Assembly (NCBI RefSeq): GCF_003966735.1
Contig: NZ_AP017378.1
Location: forward strand, 1,163,501-1,227,500
Reading direction: 5' to 3'
DNA: 64,000 nucleotides
Source: Desulfovibrio ferrophilus
Lineage (GTDB): Bacteria; Desulfobacterota; Desulfovibrionia; Desulfovibrionales; Desulfovibrionaceae
Shown here: one piece after another, positions 58,770 to 64,000 of the stretch
Layout: each line of letters starts with the position of its first letter
Position numbering within the stretch: position 1 is the stretch's first letter
The notes under the pieces: model-generated
The model's input: only the letters and a program-made list of their open reading frames with translations
Told to the model about the DNA's origin: nothing
The model's database searches: none
Translations under genes and position numbers: made by a program

Positions 58770-59012
58770 CTATAGGAAATCGGAGTCAACGGCAGCTCGG
58801 CCATTGGCGGTCATCATCTTGAAGAAACGAATCCCCCGCTCGTCCACGGGCACAACGGGGAAATTATTCTGACAGGAATCACAGCGAGCCATGGTGGGCT
58901 GGGTCGGTGCCATCATGGGCACATCCCGCTCACAAAACGGGCAGGTATAGAAACAAATAATCTCCATCCCTGCGGGTTTGACCGGTGTGATCGGTTTTTT
59001 CTTATCGGCCAT
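58770..59012 (-). CDS. Small zinc-ribbon protein coupled to gpmI
   Basis: An 80-residue protein with two CxxC knuckles (FYTCPFCERDV and ARCDSCQNNF), a probable zinc ribbon, preceded by a Lys/Pro-rich tail. Its ATG shares bases with the gpmI stop codon (TAATG), so it is translated by coupling. Function unknown; I do not recognise the family. The link with a metal-dependent glycolytic enzyme may be coincidental. Confidence 0.8.
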   Translation of the reverse strand: MADKKKPITPVKPAGMEIICFYTCPFCERDVPMMAPTQPTMARCDSCQNNFPVVPVDERGIRFFKMMTANGRAAVDSDFL

Positions 59013-60550
59013 TAATCCTCCACCAGGGTTTGCCCCGTCATGGCTACGGGTGCATCAATACCCCACAGACTCAACACCGTGGGTGCGATATCACCCAGAA
59101 TTCCACCGGAGCGCAAGCTCACCTCAGTACGATTCTTGTCCACCAGCACAAAGGGAACCTTATTGGTACTGTGGGCAGTATGCGGTCCGCCATCGTCACT
59201 TATCATCTGTTCCGCATTTCCATGATCGGCAGTGATCATCACCCGGAAGCCAGAGGCCAGGGCCAGATTCACCACCTGTCCCACGCATTCGTCCACGTTC
59301 TTGGCAGCCTCGAGAACTGCGGGAATGATGCCGGTATGACCAACCATGTCCAGATTGGCAAAATTGCAGGCAATAAATGAATAATGCCCAGAGCCCAAGG
59401 CGGCCAGCAGCTTCTGCGTGACTTCCTTGACGCTCATCTCGGGTTTTTCATCGTAGGTCGCCACGTCACGGGGAGACTGGATAAGAACACGTTCCTCGTT
59501 CTCGAAAGGCTCCTCGCGTCCACAATTCATGAAGTAGGTCACATGGGCATACTTCTCCGTTTCCGCAATCCGCAATTGCTTGGCACCCAGACCGGAAACG
59601 ACTTCTCCCAGAGTTTCGGAAATGGTCTGCGGCGGAAAGGCAACGGGCAACGGGAATGAGGCTTCGTAACGGGTCATGGTGCCCAGATGCAGCTTCGGGC
59701 ATGCCTCACGTTCAAATTCGGCAAACTCTTCGTCAAACAGACTGCGTACGATTTGCCGCGCCCGGTCGGCGCGAAAATTGAAAAAGAAGGCCGCGTCTCC
59801 ATCACGCAAAAGCCCCACGGGCACCTCGCCATCCATCAGGACACGAGGCTTGACGAATTCGTCGTTCTCCCCGGCCCCATAGGCGGCTTCAATGGCGGAG
59901 ACCGCATCGGTCACCATCACGCCCTTGCCCAGAGTCAGGGCATCGTAGGCGTCCTTGTTGCGCTCCCAGCGCTTGTCACGATCCATGGCCCAATAGCGCC
60001 CCGTTACCGTGGCAATACGCCCAAAACCCAACTCATCCAGCCTGGCTTGAAGTTGGCGCACAAACCCGGCGCCGGAGGTCGGCGCCGTATCCCGGCCATC
60101 GAGAAAGACATGGATGAACGTTTCCACCCCAGCAGCCTTGGCGGCTTCCAGCAGAGCAAACAAATGCAGGATATGACTATGAACACCACCGTCGGAGACC
60201 AGCCCCATCAGGTGCAGTCGCCCGCCGCCAGCCTTGGCCGTGTCCATCAACTCCTTCAAAACGACGTTTGACGCCAGCTCATTGTTCTCAATGGCAAGAT
60301 CGATACGCGTCATGTCCTGATAGACGACTCGCCCGGCCCCGATATTCATGTGCCCCACCTCGGAGTTGCCCATGAAACCATCAGGCAACCCCACAGCGCG
60401 CCCTGAACAAGTCAGTTCCGTGCGGGGAAAATCCGCGCAAAGTCGATCCAGGTTCGGGGTGGAAGCCATGGTCACGGCGTTCCCTTCCGACTCGGGAGCA
60501 ATCCCCCAGCCATCAAGAATCAGCAGAAGCGTTGGCGTCAAGGCGGTCAT
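59012..60550 (-). CDS. gpmI: 2,3-bisphosphoglycerate-independent phosphoglycerate mutase
   Basis: Interconverts 3- and 2-phosphoglycerate in glycolysis and gluconeogenesis. The 512-residue enzyme shows LLILDGWGIAPE (first metal Asp), the catalytic serine in GNSEVGHMNIGAGRVVYQD, DGRDTAPTSG, GRYWAMDRDKRWER, FNFRADRARQI, NLDMVGHTG and ITADHGNAEQM, so the dual-Mn site and the phosphatase/transferase domains are complete. It is the second gene after rsfS (42 nt apart). The reaction links with PEP synthase and Fbp in this window. Confidence 0.97.
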   Translation of the reverse strand: MTALTPTLLLILDGWGIAPESEGNAVTMASTPNLDRLCADFPRTELTCSGRAVGLPDGFMGNSEVGHMNIGAGRVVYQDMTRIDLAIENNELASNVVLKELMDTAKAGGGRLHLMGLVSDGGVHSHILHLFALLEAAKAAGVETFIHVFLDGRDTAPTSGAGFVRQLQARLDELGFGRIATVTGRYWAMDRDKRWERNKDAYDALTLGKGVMVTDAVSAIEAAYGAGENDEFVKPRVLMDGEVPVGLLRDGDAAFFFNFRADRARQIVRSLFDEEFAEFEREACPKLHLGTMTRYEASFPLPVAFPPQTISETLGEVVSGLGAKQLRIAETEKYAHVTYFMNCGREEPFENEERVLIQSPRDVATYDEKPEMSVKEVTQKLLAALGSGHYSFIACNFANLDMVGHTGIIPAVLEAAKNVDECVGQVVNLALASGFRVMITADHGNAEQMISDDGGPHTAHSTNKVPFVLVDKNRTEVSLRSGGILGDIAPTVLSLWGIDAPVAMTGQTLVED

Positions 60551-60592
60551 GGTATCCTTCGGGGTAGATGATTCGGTTGGGCCAAGCCCAAT

Positions 60593-61006
60593 CTAGTCGT
60601 CGAAATCGTCTTCGTCGTCTTCATCCTCGGGCAAATCCAGCTCCAGCTCCGGAGCCTCGGACCACAGCCCTTCAAGGTTGTAGAAGCCACGGGACTCCCC
60701 TTGGAAGATATGTACGAGTACGTCGTTCAGGTCCACAAGCAGCCATGTGCCGGTCTTGTAGCCTTCCATCCCGCTGAAGGGGATCTTGTTTTCGTCGCAC
60801 ATATCAAGAACGAAGTCTGCCAGAGCCTGACCATGACGAAGGTTGTTGGCGGTAGCCAAAACCACACCCTCGGTGATGGAGCAGATGCCCTCGACGTTCA
60901 GGGCCTTGATGTCTTTGCCTTGCTTCTCGTGCAGCCAACGGGCCACGATCCGCATCTTGTCCTCGGTATTGGGACCGAGATTCTGCAATTTCTGTTTGTT
61001 GTCCAA
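60593..61006 (-). CDS. rsfS: Ribosomal silencing factor RsfS
   Basis: Binds ribosomal protein L14 and blocks 30S-50S joining when nutrients are scarce. The 137-residue protein has the DUF143 core: GKDIKALNVEGICSITEGVVLATANN, then LADFVLDMC, GYKTGTWLLVDLNDVLVHIF and FYNLEGLWS. A strongly acidic tail (DLPEDEDDEDDFDD) is longer than in many homologues. It lies between the nitroreductase gene (12 nt upstream) and gpmI. Confidence 0.95.
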   Translation of the reverse strand: MDNKQKLQNLGPNTEDKMRIVARWLHEKQGKDIKALNVEGICSITEGVVLATANNLRHGQALADFVLDMCDENKIPFSGMEGYKTGTWLLVDLNDVLVHIFQGESRGFYNLEGLWSEAPELELDLPEDEDDEDDFDD

Positions 61007-61018
61007 AATAATCCCTCT

Positions 61019-61612
61019 CTATTCATCCGCCGCCGGATACTTGGCGACGATCAATTCATCTTTAGTACGTTTGGGCACGTGATGGGTGTCGTCATCCTCG
61101 CGCCAATATTTGAAATCTTCCCCAGGCTCCAGATCCTCGACCACCACGGTCTCGGCAGGTCGTCCAAGAGCCAGGACAAGCATAATCTCCAATTCTTCCG
61201 GCAGGTTCAGAGCCTTGCCAATGACGTCCTTCTTCAGAGCGCCCAGCATGCAGCCACCAAACCCCTTTTCCACGGCTCCCAGCATGATGGTCTGAGCCAC
61301 AATACCCAGATCAACCTTGCTCCAGGGGCCGGGTTCGCCCTCATGGCAGATGACCACATAACCAGTGGGTCTCTGCCCTTCTTCCGGCCCTGGCCAATCC
61401 TTCAGATATCCTGCCCAGGCCAGCCCCGCGAACACCTCGGCACATTTCCCGGGCTCAGTCACAAGGACATGTCTGAGCGGCTGCTTGTTCATGGCCGAGG
61501 CCGTATACCGGGCCGTCTCAAGCAGATCTTCCAGAGTTTCCATGCCAATTGGCACGGACGGGTCGAATCGACGGAAAGTTCGGTTGTTGAAAGCGAGTTC
61601 AGTAAAATTCAT
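61019..61612 (-). CDS. Nitroreductase-family flavoprotein
   Basis: A 197-residue protein of the NAD(P)H-flavin nitroreductase fold: NNRTFRRFDPSVPI at the start with the FMN-phosphate Arg, TASAMNKQPLRHVLV, IVAQTIMLGAVEKGFGGCMLGA and LALGRPAETV. It likely binds FMN as a dimer; substrate unknown. ATG 61612 has GGGGAGG 8 nt upstream. Downstream rsfS is 12 nt away, so the two are co-transcribed. Nothing indicates a dedicated pathway. Confidence 0.9.
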   Translation of the reverse strand: MNFTELAFNNRTFRRFDPSVPIGMETLEDLLETARYTASAMNKQPLRHVLVTEPGKCAEVFAGLAWAGYLKDWPGPEEGQRPTGYVVICHEGEPGPWSKVDLGIVAQTIMLGAVEKGFGGCMLGALKKDVIGKALNLPEELEIMLVLALGRPAETVVVEDLEPGEDFKYWREDDDTHHVPKRTKDELIVAKYPAADE

Positions 61613-61693
61613 GAATCCGGCCTCCCCGCCCCACACCGGGCGCGTACTTCCTTAGAGTATTTTATCAGGGCCTGCAATCAACCCGTACGACAA

Positions 61694-62410
61694 CTATTTT
61701 GCAGCCAGCCACGTCAGGGTTCCGCGAGGCTCCACCAGAGCTACCGGATAACGCCCTTGAGCGGCCTCAAGATCGCGCTCGATCTTGCTGAGCAAAGCGC
61801 GCTTCTTCGCCCCTGATATCATAATTACCACATTACGCGCCATGTTGATCAGCGGCAACGTCATGGAGATACGTCTGAGCTTGGGATACCCCACGGGGTC
61901 GATGGCCATCACCAGTTGACGTCTGGCAAGCATGGAGTCACCACCGGGGAACAACGACGCCGTATGGCCATCTTCCCCCATCCCAAGAAACATCAGGTCA
62001 AAGGGGCATTCTCCATCTTCATCAAGCTTGTTGAACTTGAAGGTGTTGAACACCTCGACCTCGTAACCTCCGGCGTCCAATCCCGGAGTAAAGCCAGCGG
62101 CCTTGATGCGATGCACCTGCAAAGGTGGAATATCGATCTTTGATAACAAAGCTTCGTTGGCCATACGATAATTGCTGTGCTCATGATCAGGCTTCACGCA
62201 GCGTTCGTCGGAAAAAAAGATATGCCCCTTATCCCAGGGGATGTCTCCGGCATCGGCCAGCATTTCGTAAGTCTGACGGGGGGTGCTCCCTCCAGACAGG
62301 GCCAGAGTGAATGCGCCGCGTTCAGCTACAGCAGCCACAGCAATTTCACGCGCCATATCTGCCGCGTGAGCACTCATGGATTCCATGTCATCAAATTCAA
62401 TAATATTCAT
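61694..62410 (-). CDS. pgl: 6-phosphogluconolactonase
   Basis: Hydrolyses 6-phosphogluconolactone in the oxidative pentose phosphate pathway. The 238-residue protein has the DevB/NagB-like motifs FTLALSGGSTPRQTYEML, HIFFSDERCVKPDHEHSNYRM and FLGMGEDGHTASLFPG. The length fits bacterial Pgl. The ORF extends 58 codons upstream, but ATG 62410 has AGGAG 10 nt ahead. No zwf or gnd is in the window. Divergent from the phenylacetate-CoA ligase gene. Confidence 0.95.
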   Translation of the reverse strand: MNIIEFDDMESMSAHAADMAREIAVAAVAERGAFTLALSGGSTPRQTYEMLADAGDIPWDKGHIFFSDERCVKPDHEHSNYRMANEALLSKIDIPPLQVHRIKAAGFTPGLDAGGYEVEVFNTFKFNKLDEDGECPFDLMFLGMGEDGHTASLFPGGDSMLARRQLVMAIDPVGYPKLRRISMTLPLINMARNVVIMISGAKKRALLSKIERDLEAAQGRYPVALVEPRGTLTWLAAK

Positions 62411-62682
62411 CCGTGTGTAGCTCCTGTTCCTGGTTGGCATACGGCCATCGGCGATGCAGGTTGAATGTACCTTCGCCACAGCGAAAAGCAAGGCCGGAAT
62501 TGAGCCGGTATCCCCCACAATTCCAGGTAGCAAGAACAACCCTCTGCCACGCCTGGACTTGACGCGTGCCCCCCCTGCGTGCAAGGTATCCGGCTAGCAG
62601 CAAAAAAGTCGGATACGACGATTTCCCCGGGGCTGCTGCCCCACTTGCCAACAACACGCCCAAAGGTACACAGGAGAGTGGC

Positions 62683-63987
62683 ATGATTTACGATGTCGAG
62701 CACGAGACCCTCCCGCGCGAGGACCTGGAAAAACTCCAGCTGACCCGACTGAAATCGCTTGTCGAGCGGGTTTACCACAACGTCCCCTTCTACAAGAAGA
62801 AACTCAACGAAATGGGCATACTCCCCAGCGACGTCAAGAGTCTCGACGACTTAAAGAATCTGCCCTTTACCGAAAAGCAGGACCTGCGCGACAATTATCC
62901 CTTTGGCATGTTTGCCGTACCCAAGGAAAACGTGGTCCGCATCCACGCTTCATCCGGCACCACCGGCAAAGCCACAGTGGTGGGATACACCAAGCGAGAT
63001 ATCAAGAACTGGGCCGGACTCATGGCCCGCTCCTTCATGTCTGCCGGTGCCTCCAGCCTGGACACCGTTCATAACGCCTATGGCTACGGCCTGTTCACTG
63101 GCGGCCTGGGCGTGCACTACGGCGCCGAGGAACTGGGCGCAACCATCGTTCCCATCTCCGGCGGCGGCACCCGCCGTCAGGTACTGCTGCTTCGCGATTT
63201 TGCCCCATCAGTCATCTGCTGCACCCCCTCGTACATGCTGGTGCTCATTGAAGCCGCCGAAGCCGCCGGCATCGATTTCAAATCCCTGCCCCTGCGCGTC
63301 GGAATCTTCGGTGCCGAGCCCTGGTCCGAGGAGATGAAACGCGACATCGAAAAACGGGCTGGCATCACCACCATCGACATCTACGGCCTGTCCGAGATCA
63401 TGGGACCGGGAGTGGGCATCGGCTGCCACGAAGCCCAGGACGGGTTGCACATATTCGAGGATCATTTCCTGCCCGAGATCATCGATCCCGAGACTGGTGA
63501 AGTACTGCCTCCGGGTGAAAAGGGTGAGCTGGTCATCACCACCCTGACCAAGGAAGCCCAACCTCTGATCCGTTACCGTACCCGCGACATCACGCGCCTG
63601 AACTACGTGCCCTGCAAATGCGGCCGCACCCATGTCCGCATGGAACGAGTCACCGGACGTAGCGACGACATGCTCATCATCCGCGGCGTCAACGTCTTCC
63701 CCTCGCAGATCGAATCCATCCTGCTGGAAACCGAAGGAACTGCCCCTCATTACCAGCTGATCATCGAACGCCATGGCAACATGGACACCATGGAAGTCCG
63801 CGTGGAAGTGGACGAACGTTTCTTCTCGGACGAGATCAAGGCCATGCAGGCCGTAGAAAAGAAGATCCAGAGAAACATCAAGGAATTCCTGGGTGTGACC
63901 ACCAAGGTAACCCTGGTGGAACCCATGGGCATCGAGCGTAGCGTGGGCAAAGCGCAGCGAATCATCGACAAGCGTGAGATCAAATAA
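62683..63987 (+). CDS. paaK: Phenylacetate-CoA ligase family
   Basis: Adenylate-forming enzyme that activates phenylacetate or a related aryl acid to its CoA thioester. The 434-residue protein shows [13 protein letters not shown], the P-loop [47 protein letters not shown] and [23 protein letters not shown] with a C-terminal ACT-like tail. In anaerobes such genes often serve indole-3-acetate or phenylpyruvate catabolism next to oxidoreductase genes, which would lie beyond the right edge. ATG 62683 has AGGAG 7 nt ahead. Confidence 0.94.
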   Translation: MIYDVEHETLPREDLEKLQLTRLKSLVERVYHNVPFYKKKLNEMGILPSDVKSLDDLKNLPFTEKQDLRDNYPFGMFAVPKENVVRIHASSGTTGKATVVGYTKRDIKNWAGLMARSFMSAGASSLDTVHNAYGYGLFTGGLGVHYGAEELGATIVPISGGGTRRQVLLLRDFAPSVICCTPSYMLVLIEAAEAAGIDFKSLPLRVGIFGAEPWSEEMKRDIEKRAGITTIDIYGLSEIMGPGVGIGCHEAQDGLHIFEDHFLPEIIDPETGEVLPPGEKGELVITTLTKEAQPLIRYRTRDITRLNYVPCKCGRTHVRMERVTGRSDDMLIIRGVNVFPSQIESILLETEGTAPHYQLIIERHGNMDTMEVRVEVDERFFSDEIKAMQAVEKKIQRNIKEFLGVTTKVTLVEPMGIERSVGKAQRIIDKREIK

Positions 63988-64000
63988 TAGGTTATCCCAA

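Noticed and set aside
1-64000. CRISPR arrays, insertion sequences, prophage or defence islands
   Set aside because: No spaced direct repeats, transposase, integrase, phage structural or restriction-type motifs were seen; nearly all genes are housekeeping, envelope or metabolic.

Overview
The window reads as a chromosomal segment of a Desulfovibrio-like sulfate reducer (Desulfobacterota). The grounds are a Tat-exported periplasmic [NiFe] hydrogenase with its own protease and HypC chaperone, a PEP synthase / pyruvate carboxylase / biotin ligase block, and several small cysteine-rich proteins. This placement is inferred from gene content only. Almost the whole window is coding. I see no insertion sequence, phage, CRISPR array or large repeat.

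Layout. 1-10050 is a long leftward run of closely spaced genes: Pcm, a DUF368 membrane protein, an Mrp-type ATPase, a lytic transglycosylase, PgsA, two PilT-type ATPases, two unknown proteins, an FtsB-like protein, a TPR protein, a lipoprotein and the 5' part of fructose-1,6-bisphosphatase. 10218-11480 holds a CBS-domain protein and an unrecognised gene with a sigma-54-like promoter. 11827-15457 is the hydrogenase operon (small subunit, large subunit, hairpin terminator, protease, HypC). 15969-18044 carries an M23 peptidase and uracil-DNA glycosylase. 18179-26614 is a carbon node: a long PEP synthase, pyruvate carboxylase and the biotin ligase that should activate it. 26690-30891 carries CCA transferase, a DHH phosphoesterase and two alpha/beta hydrolases.

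30865-34500 has three glycosyltransferases; 34795-36285 a diguanylate cyclase; 36477-38115 a queuosine-precursor transporter and a thioredoxin-reductase-like enzyme. 38287-43473 is a housekeeping stretch: tRNA-Met, Nif3-like protein, zinc-ribbon coiled-coil protein, RNase P RNA, IspDF and CysS. 43804-49302 holds a dienelactone-hydrolase-like protein, MiaA, CoaD, RsmD, a beta-CASP nuclease-like protein and a LOG-family protein. 49362-56724 is a rightward surface-glycan region: an EamA transporter, then a tightly packed operon of dehydrogenase, HAD phosphatase, three glycosyltransferases and an unrecognised 510-residue protein. 56848-57538 holds two small genes that automated calling would truncate or miss. 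57757-62410 runs leftward (glycosyltransferase, zinc-ribbon protein, GpmI, RsfS, nitroreductase, 6-phosphogluconolactonase). 62683-63987 is phenylacetate-CoA ligase.

The most useful points for follow-up are: the structured leader before the queuosine transporter; the unknown gene with a sigma-54-like promoter; a possible AUU start codon; a pyruvate carboxylase with a C-terminal zinc ribbon and an unusual biotin site; a PEP synthase with a ~190-residue insertion; and a glycan operon that includes a dehydrogenase/phosphatase pair. I did not find a clear new defence or mobile system. All functions are assigned by reading motifs, without database searches.
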